A stretch of DNA of 64,000 bases. Source: Deinandra increscens subsp. villosa (taxonomy: Eukaryota; Streptophyta; Magnoliopsida; Asterales; Asteraceae). A program made the position numbers and the translations under genes. The notes below the pieces were generated by a model that searched no databases, was not told where the DNA came from, and was given only the letters and a program-made list of their open reading frames with translations. This document shows positions 49,101-61,381 of this stretch, in pieces. Numbering within the stretch: the first letter of the stretch is position 1; every line of letters starts with the position of its first letter. Location: positions 26,085,061 through 26,149,060 of the forward strand of contig JBCNJP010000023.1 of assembly GCA_039602395.1 (NCBI GenBank), given 5' to 3'.

Positions 49101-51259
49101 TGATTGATATATTTCATCTTCCTCCTCATCATTTGGTTCATCATTAAGAAAGATATCGCCATAAAAGATGTCTACGTCAGATTCGGTAGATTCATCATCA
49201 CCCGATGGAAAATCAGCAAGATGAGTATCATCTACATCTTGCTTAGTGACAATGGTAGAAGATTTAGCTCCAGATTATTTGCCAGCTTGGCTTGGACTTG
49301 GCTCTTTATTTTGTTGAATGTCTTCTGCAGAGGGAGGCCGTTCTATTATCTGATCATCACCTTGGTTTCCATTTCCACTTCCACCCACATCATCATCATT
49401 AGCTCTGGCAGTTTGATTATTTTGAAGAGCTTCAGCCAACAGCCTTTTGAGTCTTTCAATTTCTTCAGCTTGCTCTTTTATTTTCTCATTTGCTTTAAGA
49501 AGCTCTTGATCCTGCCCTTTGATCCTGTCATTTGCTTCTTTAAGCTCATTAGCAATCGAAGAGTTGGAGATTTCAAGATTTTGCTCCAAAGTCACCTCTT
49601 GATGGACCAATGAGGTATCTGCCCAGGTGCAATTTCTTGAGCAGGAGTAGTTGACATAGGCTGAGACTCAGATTGGATGGCCGGATCTAGGCTTGTGATG
49701 TTGATGTCTGCTGTTGCATCAATATCCTGAATGGTTGCTACAACAGTGGTGATGGGAGAAGATAGAACTCTTTGTTGCAAAGTGTCGTCTGGTTCAGGTT
49801 GTACTGGTGAATGTACATCAGCAGCAGTTCCAGTTCCAGAGACAGGCCCTCTTCTTATTTTAAGCTTCTTTCTTTCTTGAGCATACTTAGATCTTAACTC
49901 TCTTCTTTAGACAGGCACAACACCTCCACCTTCAAATACAAGAGAGGCTGATTCGGGTTCAGGTGAATCAGATTTTGAAGGGTTTGATGATATGTCATCA
50001 TGTGTTTGCCTTGACTTTATTTTCTTCTATTTCTTATTACTTGATGCCTCAGGTTGTTCACTAACTTGGGTTGTTTCTCTTGTTTTTATTTTCTTCTTTT
50101 TGGGACCCCTTGCATCAGAAATAGTAGAGTCAGAACCTGATTCTGATCCAGGTTGGAATCTTGACCCTGACTTAGGTTTGGATACAGATGCATTTGAGTT
50201 ATTGTCAGCATCTTTGTCAGATGCATCATTTTTACTATCAGACTCTTCTTCTTCATCTCCTGATTTGTCTGATTCAGTTGCATCTTTGTTTGAAACTCTG
50301 TTTTCAGGTTTTGATGGCATAGGGTCATCATGAATGGGGGAGTTGATTGGATTATCGTCTTGGAAATTCGATGCATTATTATCAGGATCAGCAATATTGA
50401 TATCTACCATTTCAGCATCAACATCATCATTTATTTGATCTTCATCCATGTCGTCATCAACATCAATTCCCTCAATCATGTTCGGGAAAAATAGAACTTC
50501 AGGTCCATCATACTGACTCATCCGGTATCATGTGTAAGAACCGGATATCATCCTTCTAGGAACCAATATGGTTCTGTCTTTTGCAAGTTCGAGTAGTATT
50601 GATCAAGGATGGCTTGGATGAATTTAGGATACATCAAGAACTTCTCTGATTTTCTTGTTGGATGCAGGTTGTAGTCCATCCGTTTAATTATTTGCCTCGA
50701 GAGGTTGAAGCCAGCACCGGATGCTAGACCATGTAGTGCCCAGGCTGTTTCTTCCACAAAGTCGTCTGTTCCTGAATTTCTTGGACCAAAAGCATAAATA
50801 AAGAAAGTCATGATGCACTTTCAATTTTCTGGGAACAACGTCTTCTTTATTTTCTCGTTTGAAGTTACCGAGAGATTTCCTTGATATCCCATCATGAGGA
50901 TTGTGTCTTGCCATTCTTCCTTTGGAAAAGAATCAGGGCATAGTGCATCATCTAACTGTAGCACTTCTCAAACCCTTTCCTCATTTATTTCAACATAAAC
51001 TCCTTGAATTCTTGATATGATGGATATGGAACCATTGTTAGCCTCAAATGTGTGGGCATTGTTCCATAAACCATTTATTATGCCCGACCTAATAACAGGC
51101 TCCATTTGGATTCCAGTTATCCAATTTGAGTTCTAGAATTCTGAAGGCCTGTTCATACAATCCGGCATCTGTCCAGCTTCTGTTGATTTCACAAAATTGA
51201 TTGTGTGATTTTGAGAAATCCAGAGGGGCATTGGCTGCTCTTTCTGGCCTGGGAGCCAT
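46183..51259 (-). pseudogene. Large extra ORF of the giant copia, function unknown, broken
   Basis: The ATG at 51259-51257 abuts a splice acceptor (TTTCTTATGTGCAG). Order: an N-terminal folded-looking part (RPERAANAPLDFSKSHNQ; about 51260-50550), a strongly acidic Asp/Glu/Ser region (50521-50030) ending in a basic KKKKIKTRE patch, a Gln/Glu coiled coil (about 49600-49440), a Pro/Ser/Glu-rich region (49088-48210), and a C-terminal part rich in Trp/Tyr/Arg (47420-46183). Undamaged it would exceed 1500 aa. It has many stops and shifts plus a 304-bp tandem duplication. I recall similar unnamed proteins from Asteraceae genomes. I see no transmembrane segment, protease or nucleic-acid motif, so I assign no function. 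It ends just before the PPT. Confidence 0.6.
47277..47857. repeat. Tandem duplication, period 304 bp, in the extra ORF
   Basis: GCGAGCATATCCCTTTTGG begins both copies (47277 and 47581). The copies differ at only a handful of bases, including a 1-base indel, so the event is fairly recent. Joining text (TATAAAGATGTTTCTCCATAT) is itself doubled. Confidence 0.88.
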
Positions 51260-53727
51260 CTGCACATAAGAAACAACATGATTATATCAATTTTGACAAG
51301 TCAAATGAATGTAATGTCACACTATATTCGTGATAGTGACAAAGCTTTTCAATTAACCTACAAAGAAATAAAAGAAAATTTGTTTAAGGCATAGGCTCAA
51401 ATTTCTTCAAAACTTAATCAATTTAGTTCAACAGAGGATGTCAATAAGTTTGACCCATATTCCAGTAATTTCCCTTAAAATAGCAGTTTTATTGATAAGT
51501 TGACTTTGGTGAAGAACTAAGAGTGTTTTGATTCAAGAAAACTTGTTTGTGTTTTATTTGTGTGAAAAAACTTAAGTAATGTCAAATTGTGACAGAGTTT
51601 GAGAAATTTTGGCAAAACTTCACTTAATTGAGTGGACTTTAGATAAAAGTCAACATTTTGTCCCAAAAAGACTCAATAGACTCAAGAAGGAATCAAAAAG
51701 TAATTCCCCACCCCCCCTAAACTTGTGTTTTCCACAATTTGAATTATTGATTTTGAGCTCAAACAGTATTCTTGAATCATGTTTTTCTCAATTCAGCATG
51801 AATTAAGCAGTTTGAGACACTTACTAACACATATACTCTATTTAACTACTTGTACATGAGCAATATGAAAATGTTCACTTAAGCATATACAAGATGTCAA
51901 ATGATGAATCATAATACATGCATGAAGTTCTGACATGCTTAACAACATAGCCAAAGTCAAATAAGGTCAAGTAAAGGAACAAGAAGCATTCAATATCAGA
52001 TATGAGCATCAACAGTTCCTAACCTAACCATTTATGTAAAATAAGATGAGGACTTATAAAACAATAACTAATGTGCAGGTTATTTCATTTATTCAGGTAG
52101 AGATGTAAACCTTACTCAGTATTGCAGAAATATAACATGCTAAGTCCTATTTCATAAGATTTATTTAATTATTACATAAAAAATCAAGTAGAACAATCCA
52201 CCTGAATAGACAGAAGTCAAACTTCCAATACCTTATTTGAGATCAGAAAACATACCTTGAAGAAGATCTATCGATTGCTAAGATCTAAATCATATATATC
52301 TAGGAATCAACAGGGTCAGGACTTGATCCTGTTTTTGATCAATCATAAACAGATTAGAAATTTGGCTAAGGTTATTCAAGCTGATTGAAAGAGTTTAATG
52401 AATTTCCCCTGTGTAGCTCAATAATTGTAAATCAGGAGTTGCCAAGAATTCATGAAACTTACCTCTTTAATAATCTAATTTGAGCTAATATTAATGTAAG
52501 AGACAAGATGATTTTGTAGTGTTTATGGACATAATCTGTTATGAAATCAGGCAAAATTTGTTAAGCAATTGATTGGAAGCCACACACAGCCTAAATAGGG
52601 TCAGATTCATTAAACATAAGTGAATTTCACAAGATTTGACTTAAAAAGTCAACTATGCAAGCATTTGTCAAAAACCAAGTCAAGACTAGTCAAACATTGC
52701 AGATTTAACCTATATTGGGTTCAAACCTATGTTAGACAAGTTAAAGTCCAAAACTTGACTTATATTCATCAATTTAAGTTGCATATCCAGTGAAATTCAC
52801 TTAAAGGAAGAAATCTAACAAAATGGTCAAAAGTAGCGTCTATGTTGACAAATTGGTCAATTTTATTCTTAAAACAACACAAAAGCAACAAATGTTACCA
52901 CTTCATGTCAAGGATTCCCTTTCTCAAGTTATTTGAGTCAAATGACTCTTATTGGAGTGAGTTTAAAACATTTAAAGTCCAATTTTGGTCAAACGGATAA
53001 AATTTGAGGAAATGTTGCAATTTGAACCAAAAGATGAGATTTAAATCCAATTTTATCCCATTTAGGACTTAAACCATCCACTAAACTCATTAATTTTGTT
53101 TCTTTTCAAACATTTAAAATTTTGATAAGGATTGTTCCAAAAATTCAATTTATTTCCATAATGGGTCAAAACTTAGACAAAGTCCAGTTTAGCTTCCAAT
53201 TTTGAAGCCCTTTTGACCCGGAACGTATTTAGAAACATCCAAATGCATTACTTTGGTGTTTTTGGAACAAAACATAATCAAACCATCTCATTCACATTTC
53301 AAGGTTCATCAAAACATAGAGAGGAACACAGAGTTATTGTAAACACAAACAAAAAATGATCAATTTCAAGTAGATTGCATAGAACTAGCAACATTTTTTA
53401 AACAATCATTATGTTTAAATCTCTGTTATCATTCATAACAGATTTTGAGACCAAAACTACACAAATCAACACAACCAAACTCTCAAATTTTATTGAAGGT
53501 GCGACCCCTGTCCAAGAATAACCAAATGTTTACAAAACATAGAGTCAGTTACCTCAAATCGGTGTAATGGGATGAAAAGGAGCAATAGAATGGATCCTAA
53601 TCTATAAAACCAACAACCGAAACTGAAAGTAAGAACCCTAATCAGATTACACGAACCGTCGGTCTCAAAATTACACCTGAACCAAAGAAATCTCCAAATT
53701 AACCTAGAAATCAACTAAAGGACTAAC
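51260..53727 (-). other. Putative leader intron upstream of the extra ORF
   Basis: Donor CAG|GTTAGT at 53728|53727 and acceptor TGCAG at 51260 directly before the ATG. The 2.47 kb between holds no ORF and is AT-rich. Other possible internal exons (for example a CAAGGTATG donor near 52255) cannot be ruled out. Confidence 0.4.
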
Positions 53728-53910
53728 CTGAGAGTGCAAAGAGCGTGTGTAACTCAACTATAAATGCACGAAGATCAGAATCGGGTGATCGATTGGGAAG
53801 AAAACCGAAGGTCGGCGGTGGAAGGGGTCGGTCACCAGTGGTTCGTCGAGAGAGGAGGAGACCGGGTTGAGTGATTTGAAAGAGTGAATGATAAAAAATT
53901 AAACCTCCCC

Positions 53911-53920
53911 TTTTATTTAA
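53911..53920 (-). promoter_or_regulatory. TATA-like box of a putative internal promoter
   Basis: TTAAATAAAAGGGG on the minus strand. A CT-rich leader follows, leading to the donor at 53727. The motif array lies about 50 bp upstream. Confidence 0.45.
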
Positions 53921-53968
53921 GTAGGCGAGCTCACAAAAAAAACTTAGGGTTTTTATCCCTTTTAAACG

Positions 53969-54348
53969 AAATCGCCAAGGAATCCGAGAGAGACGAAGTC
54001 GCCAAGACAAAATCCTCTCAACACCGAGATCGCCAAGGTGAAACCGGCTATGACGAGGTCGCCAAGCATTATTCCATTAAAGTGAAATCGCCAACAAGCT
54101 TATTAGGCGAGATCGCCAAGAAGAAATTACCTTTAATCGAGATCGCCAAAGGTTACTTGAGATCGCCAAAGGCAATCTGCTATTAAGCGAGATCGCCAAG
54201 CTTTAGGCGAGATCGCCAAGCTTCAGGCGAGATCGCCAGGGCCAAATTTCGATCTTAATGAAGTCGCCAAGGGAAAATCTCCTTTATTGCGAGATCGCCA
54301 AGTGCAAAATTTCGGTGTACCAAGTCTTTTATGCGAGGTCGCCAACAA
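53969..54348. repeat. Array of 14 GAGATCGCCAAG motifs
   Basis: I count 14 copies of TCGCCA, most in the context GAGATCGCCAAG or GAGGTCGCCAAG, spaced irregularly at about 13-47 bp. The sequence between copies is not conserved, so this is a clustered motif and not a simple satellite. Confidence 0.9.
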
Positions 54349-56329
54349 CAGCATAAAAAAACTTAAAAATTTAACAGCAAGTTAATTTTTGAGAACTTTT
54401 GATTTATGATCAAATTTTAACCAAAATGAGAACACCCAAAGCAAAAACACTAAAAATACTCATTTGTAAACTCAGTGAATTGCAAAGCCTTAGTGAACTC
54501 ATTAAGGGCAATTTTGGAAATAATGAAATTTCTAAGTGCATAAACACGTTAAAAACACCATTTTGACTCAGAAAAATTTGAAATTTCACACACTTGACCA
54601 AAACCTTATTGAATCAGATTAACTTGAGTCAGGCCAGCCCAAATTTACCAAAACGGTTGATTTTGACTTAAAACTGCAAATGGACCTCAAATTTGACTTA
54701 TGTCTCCCAAACTTGATGTTTTTAAGCACAAAGCACCCAAATTCACATTTTATAACAAATTTGCTTATATCAAAGCATAGTGTTTTAATTTGCACTGTTA
54801 AAGCCTTATTTTCTAGCAGTTTCCAGTTATTTGCTTACTTTTGCATATTTTTGCTCGGTAATGGTTGGACTATGTTAGGAATCAAACCGGTGAATTACGT
54901 GATCACAAACACTTACAAATCAAATCACCTCACAGATTCAGTAACCTAAGTAAGATTGTCGGTATTGTTATCCACTTAAGCTCAGGCAAGGCAATTTTCA
55001 GCAAAGTCACTGTGATTTCAATTATCATGTTTTAGTCCGGTTAAATGACAATTGTGTTGACCTTTTATTCCACTATGTCAAACAGTTATCCTAGCTTTGT
55101 CTATTTAGCACTTCAGACATGCACAACACACATATGGAATTTCTTCCTCCCTATTTCTTTAGAGGTAAGTACTAATTTCAAGGTGGATGAATAGTTTTAA
55201 TTCGCGTGAACACAAGGTCAGAGTTTCCTCAGCAGATGTGTCACGGTCAATGGATGGATGTGAGATATTTCTCACTTATTGATTGATGTGTGACAATTCA
55301 CACTTATTTGGTGGATGTGTGATGGATCACACTTATTGAATGGTTTGAAATCAGCACTTTCCGCAAAAGAAATACTCGAGTGTGTTGGTTGACTTACTTA
55401 GCTCAGACTTAAGCAAATTTAAAGGATTTTATCAACTGTTTTGACTTAAAGTCCACACTTTCTTGGTTTTAAGTGTTTAATCACAAGACTTGCCTAATTC
55501 TTATTTTGCTGAGCCTACCGACACATCGAATGATAGAATTACTTATCGATTGGATCATATCCTATGGTCAGATCACCACTTCATGTTCCTCATAGATTGC
55601 CCAACCAAAAACCAAAATTTTCTGGTTTTTTTTCAAAGTTTATTTAATCATTGCAGAATTGCAAAGATTTTGTGCTTAGACTCAAGTACCCATAAAGTGC
55701 CTTTACAAAGTTGTTGGGGATTACTCGATTCTAATTTACATGATTTTTATTTATATTTGCAAATTTTTGTATTTTTCTTCAACTTTTCAATCATTTATTG
55801 TAGCGTCACTAAAAAAATAAAAAAATTTGAGTTTCCATCAGGTATTCAACAAATGTCTTCACAAAAGTTGGTTGAAATGACCCGATTCTATTTTTAGTGA
55901 TTTTTATTAATTTTTCCAAATTTTTAGGATTTTCTCTTATTTTTCAACCGTGAGTCGGTTTAGGCTTGACCGACTGACACAATGACTCAAAAATAAAATA
56001 AAGTAAAATAAAATAAAATATTTTTGGTATTTTCTGAAATTTGAATTACACTTTATTGAAGTTTTATTTATGGTCAAGAGACCATGATCAAAAACTTAAC
56101 AAGACTCAAAGAAACAAGAGTTAATTTTCTTTTTGAGTTTTCCAATAGTTTTAAAGATAAAATCTTTTTGGTTTTTCATTTTATAACAGAAAGATTGAAT
56201 GAAATAAAATATTTTTTGTTTTTTTAATTTAAAGATTATTGCAAGGAAAGAAGGCTAACAAATACGATACCTTTAAAACTACACAACCTAAGACTAAAGC
56301 ACCATTCTAAAAGGAACCTAAAGGTTAAC
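54349..56329. other. Giant copia spacer between pol and the internal promoter, with tandem hairpins
   Basis: No coding region. At 55256-55343 three 29-bp units each contain a short inverted repeat: TGAGA-TCTCA, TGTGA-TCACA, TGTGA-TCACA. The part nearest pol (56000-56250) is very A/T-rich. Confidence 0.55.
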
Positions 56330-59300
56330 TTACTCAAAGTTAATCATTCCTACTGATTGAACTAGGAAGTTAAACCTAGAAACATCAAATCCCTTGGTAA
56401 AGAGATCTGCAAGTTGATTTTCAGAGGAAACATGAACTAAGGTAATAAGCTTCTTCTCATGACAGTCCCTAATAAAGTGATGCCTAATCTCTATGTGTTT
56501 AGTCTTAGAGTGCTGAACAGGGTTCTTAACAATAAACATGGCAGCAGTATTATCAATCTTAATAGGGGTGGACATGAAATTCAAACTGTAGTCCAGAAGC
56601 TGATTCTGGATCCAGGGAACTTGAGAACAACAAGAAGCTGCAGCAATGTATTCTGTTTCGGCAGGCGAGGTAGATACCATTGACTGTTTCTTGCATTGCC
56701 AGGAAACCAATCGATTCCCCAAGAATTGAGCTCCGCCGGTGGTTGACTTCCGATCCATGTTGCAACCCCCATAATCACTATCCGAGAAACCTCTTAGATC
56801 AAAAAGCTCGTCATTGGGATACCACAGCCCTCTCTTTGGATTAGACTTCAGGTATCGGATGATTCGTTTCACGGCCGTCAAGTATGACTGTTTCGGTTTG
56901 GATTGAAATCTAGAGCATAGACACACGACAAACATTATGTCGGGGCGACTGGATGTCAGGTACATGCGTGACCTGATCATTGATCTATACAAGTGTTCAT
57001 CAACACATTCACCTTCAAGATCTGCATGAAGCTTGACACGAGTCTCGACAGGAGTGGAATAGCCTTTAGAGTCATGAAATCCAAACTTCTTCAGCATTTC
57101 CTTCACATACTTTCCTAGACTGATTAGAATGCCTTCATTATTCTATTTCACCTCAATCCCTAGGAAAAATGTGAGTTCCCCCACTGAACTCATTTCAAAG
57201 CGTTTTTCCATCAGACACTTAAACTCATGACAAAGAGTTTAATTTGTTGAACCGAAGATGATGTCGTCCACGTACACTTGAACTAGTAGCATATCATCAC
57301 CCACACAGTGTCTGATCAATCACCCCTCGCTTGTAGCCATTTTCCAACAGATAGGTAGACAGGGTTTCATACCACTTCCTTGGTGCCTGATGGAGTTGAT
57401 AGAGGGCTCTTTTAAGTTTGTGCGCCTTATTTGGAAAGGAAGGATTGACAAACCCTGGAGGTTGATCAACGTACACCTCTTCGTCTAGTTCACCGTACCG
57501 GAAGGCAGTTTTCACGTCAAGTTGATAGACCGTTATGTTCTTTGACGCAACATAAGCCAAGAAAATCCTGATGACTTTAAGACGAGCTACCGGGGCATAG
57601 ACCTCATCATAGTCCAGCCCATCTATCTGCATGTAACCCTTGACCACAAGTTTTGCTTTATTTCTAATTATTATTCCTTTATCATCCTTTTTATTCTTGA
57701 AGATCCACTTGACTGGAATAGGCTTCACACCAAGAGGAGTGTCTATAAGTTGCCACACATCCAGAAGTTTGAATTGAAGCAGCTCAGCCTGCATAGCCTC
57801 TATCCAGTTATCATCTTTCATAGCAGCAACTACAGAAGTAGGTTCTTCTTGAGAGATGAAGCAGGAAAACAAGCAAATGTTTATTGTTCCTGAGTGACTT
57901 CTGGTTACTCTCTTATCAAATGGACCAATAATGTTTGAAACGGGATGTTTCTTATGAATTCCAGTCTCTTCAACAGCCGGAACTGAAATATTTGAATCTA
58001 GAGATCCCATCTGCACATCATTGTCTGGAGTATCACCAGATTCAATCACAGTTGTGTCTTCTGAGTCTGAATTATTGATGGGTTCATTCTCAGGTTGATA
58101 TTCCGAAATTTCTTGATTTTCTTGATTTGACACAACTTCCTGAACGACTTCTTCAGTTATTCGGTTTTCATCAGTAGTGACAACTGGAATAGTAGCAGAT
58201 GTGTTGGGAGCGTTCGTTGATCCATTTCTCCAAGTAAAATCAGGTAGATCATCTGAGTAGATGGTATCCAATATTGATGATGTAATTAGAGCAGAACTCT
58301 CGGGTACAGACGCATCCACATAATTGGCACCTTCTTGCAAGTTACCAGAATCACCTGAAATCACAGAATCACCAAAGTTAACAGAAGAAGAGAAATTCTC
58401 TAAGTCAAACATGCCATATGAGTTAGGCTCTCTGGAATTATGGGTGTGCTCATTAAAGTTAACGTTGCACGACTCCATAATCACCTGAGTTCTTTTGTTG
58501 TACACTCGATATGCAGCGGAGGTCACCGAGTATCCAACAAATAGCCTTCATCTGCCCGAGGGGCAAACTTGGCTAACTGCTCAGACTGAATCAATACAGT
58601 GCAAGGACATCCAAATGGCTTTAAGCGCTTTAACACTGGTTTTTGTTTTGAAAACAGCTCAAAGGATGTCTTGTTAGCATGTTTGACCAAAAGAGTTCGG
58701 TTCAGGACATAGCAAGCAGTGTTGACTGCTTCTGCCCAAAAAGACAGTTTAAGGTTAGAATCAGTGAGCATCGTTCGAGCACACTCGATTATTGTGCGGC
58801 TCTTTCTTTCAGCGATCCCATTCTGTTGAGGAGTATAGGGAGAGCTAAACTAGCGAGTGATGCCCTTCTCGTTGCAGAACGAGTCGAAGACGTGATTTCT
58901 AAACTCCGTCCTGTTGTCAAATCTGATTATTCAGACCTTTTCTCTGCTTGCGTTCTCGATGCGTGTAACAAAATCCTTGAGTATCACCGGAGTCTCAGAT
59001 TTCTCCCTTAAGAAAAATACCCAGGAATATCTTGAGTAATCGTCAGTGATGACTAGGCAGAAAGACTTTCCCCCTAAACTCTTGATATTAACTGGCCCGA
59101 AGAGATCCAGGTGTAACTGTTGAAGGATTATTGTTGTTCTTCCAGCGGCTTAGGATTATGAGACACTTTATGTTGCTTTCCCTTCGAGCATGCAACATGA
59201 ATATCGATTTGCTCGAATTCTTTGTCGGGTAGCCCAAAGACATGTTTCCCCCTAACAAGGCGGTTCATGTTACGGAAATTAACATGTCCCATCCGCCGAT

Positions 59301-59901
59301 GGCACAAGGTTGAATCATCCTCTGAAGCTTTAGCCAAAAGCACGCAATTGAACTCGACGGCTTTGCAGCATTCATGTCCAGTGTGTACATGTTCCCCCTA
59401 CTATTAGCCCGGAATAAAATCTGATCTTTAGGTACTTTTAATTCCAGGTTTCAGAATGAAACATTCTGGATCGTCAAAGAACATTGGCATCTTATTGTCG
59501 CATATCTGCGAGACGTTCAGCAGATTGAATTGCAGATTTGACACAAGGTTAACTTTTTCAAAAGTGACTTCACCATTTGTTAGGTGACCGGTTCTAATTA
59601 TTTGATCACCCCTTTTATTTCCACCAAAGGCAACAAAACCTCCTCCAGATATCAGTTTGACATCATGTAAGAGATCCTTATCACCCGTCATGTGCCTGGA
59701 ACAGCCGCTATCCATGTACCACAGATTTATTGATTTCTTTGCTGTTCCTACACAAATAAAGAAAAGATTAGTTCGCAGATGTACCCATGTCTTTAGGACC
59801 TTGGTTCTTTCTAGTGTTCTTCCTTTTAGGTGGACGAGGAGCAGGAGTGGTGACTTGTTCAAAAGGCTTTTGTGGATCAGCCAGAGGTGACCATGGAGCA
59901 T
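56330..59901 (-). pseudogene. Giant copia protease-integrase-RT-RNase H, broken
   Basis: Right to left: protease with YMDSGCSRHMTG (near 59700), GAG-pre-integrase block (CHRRMGHVNFRN near 59290), integrase remnants (59100-58523, several frames), RT 58526-57297 with NKAKLVVKGYMQ and YQLDVKTAF, the YVDD box at 57263-57274, then RNase H 57106-56330 (SDSDYGGC, VSTSPAETEYIAAA, ADLFTKGF), ending normally at 56330. The domain order PR-IN-RT-RH identifies Ty1/copia. Breaks include stops near 59428 and 57297, a shift at about 58800 and loss of sequence between 57297 and the YVDD box. Confidence 0.92.
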
Positions 59902-61381
59902 GAGGACGTGAGGTTATTAGAGTTCGACTGCTTGTAGTTCCAGGGAGTACTGGTTGAAAGTACCCAGTACTAGCACGTAATCCTCGTGGAGCATGGGAGG
60001 TCATTCCTTGAAGAACTGTTAATTCTGGAAGTTTGGCATGAACATTTGCTGATTATTCATGTAGTCATATTCTTCACTGTAGTTACCATAAAACCGAGGC
60101 CATGGTTGAGTGAAGGGAGGCCTCATCATTCTTGGTCCATAGGGACCAACCATTGGAGGATTGTACCCCATGTGTTCTTTTATCGAGTTGAATGGACACC
60201 CCCGAGCAGCATGACTTGGGTCTCCGCATACAAAACACCAAATAGTGTTTGCAGACCCACTTGGATTCATGGTGGTAGTTGGAACCACCTTCTGAACTGG
60301 AGTGTACTTTGTTTCAGCAACGGGCTCTCCTTCCCTTTGATCAACAGCTTTCTTGTTTCGCCTTTTATTGTTGTTTTGCTGCTTAGCAACTTGACCATCA
60401 CCTTTATTTCCTCCCAAGTTCACGGGTACATCAGAAACAGGTTCAGCAACATGTGGTTGAGATACCACAGTCTTCTCAGCAGAAGCAACATTCTCAGTTG
60501 AAAATTCATTCTTCTTACTCTTTGTTAGCTTCTTGACAGATTTTGAGGGTTCGTGACATTTTGAGAGTTTGATGGTATGGTATTGCATGACTTGAACATC
60601 TTTATTGAAGACATCGGTGTGACTTTAGGTGGGATCATCACAGGTGAAGGAGCCAAGGAAATCACCTTACCATCAGTGATTATGACAAAGTGTTGTGTGT
60701 TACCCTTGGGTTTACCATCACCCAAATTCAGTTTATCAAGTGCGATAGAAACCAGATCACTTGAAAGATCAGTGTGGCAAGAATCTGAGTGAACAGTTTT
60801 AGCTTTGGGCTTTCGCTTCTTAGTAGCTTTAGGTCTATTTGAAATAGACTTTCCTTTAAACATTACTTGAGATTCACTAAAGAGAGAAGATTGTGATTCG
60901 CTAAAAACTGATGATTGAGATGTTATTTCATTACTGGTTATTAATTTCAAAAACTCAGATTCTGCCTTTTGTTTGACCGTATCCTCAGATAGACCAGTAT
61001 CAACTGATTGAAATGAATTGGAATCAAAATCATTTATTTTCAGTGCACTTTCAACAGATGGAAGACTCGAGCCACTTTCATAGCCAGGCAGTTTGTCTTC
61101 CATTTACTGAATTTCTGACTTGCTAGGAACAGACTCATTATTCAAAAACCTGATGTGGCTTCTGGAGTTTATGATACCGAATCAGTCAACCTAAAACCAG
61201 GCGACTAGGATTCTGGGATAAACCTCCAGGATCTTTTTATTAATCAAATTCAACTCCAACTTAACTGATTATAAATGTCTTTAAATAGAAAAACTAACTT
61301 GCTAAACAAGAAACAAATAAAACCCTAAAAGTAAAGATAGTGGGCCGATGGGCCGTGTGGATGCTTGATACGGGCCTGCTC

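Noticed and set aside
53969..54348. A CRISPR-like array
   Set aside because: Motifs are about 12 bp and degenerate, spacing is irregular, the genome is eukaryotic and no cas genes are present.
43841..54348. A separate non-autonomous element whose two LTRs are the two motif-array regions
   Set aside because: The regions around the two arrays do not align outside the motif, and no second TGTAACGCC terminus is visible, so they are not an LTR pair.
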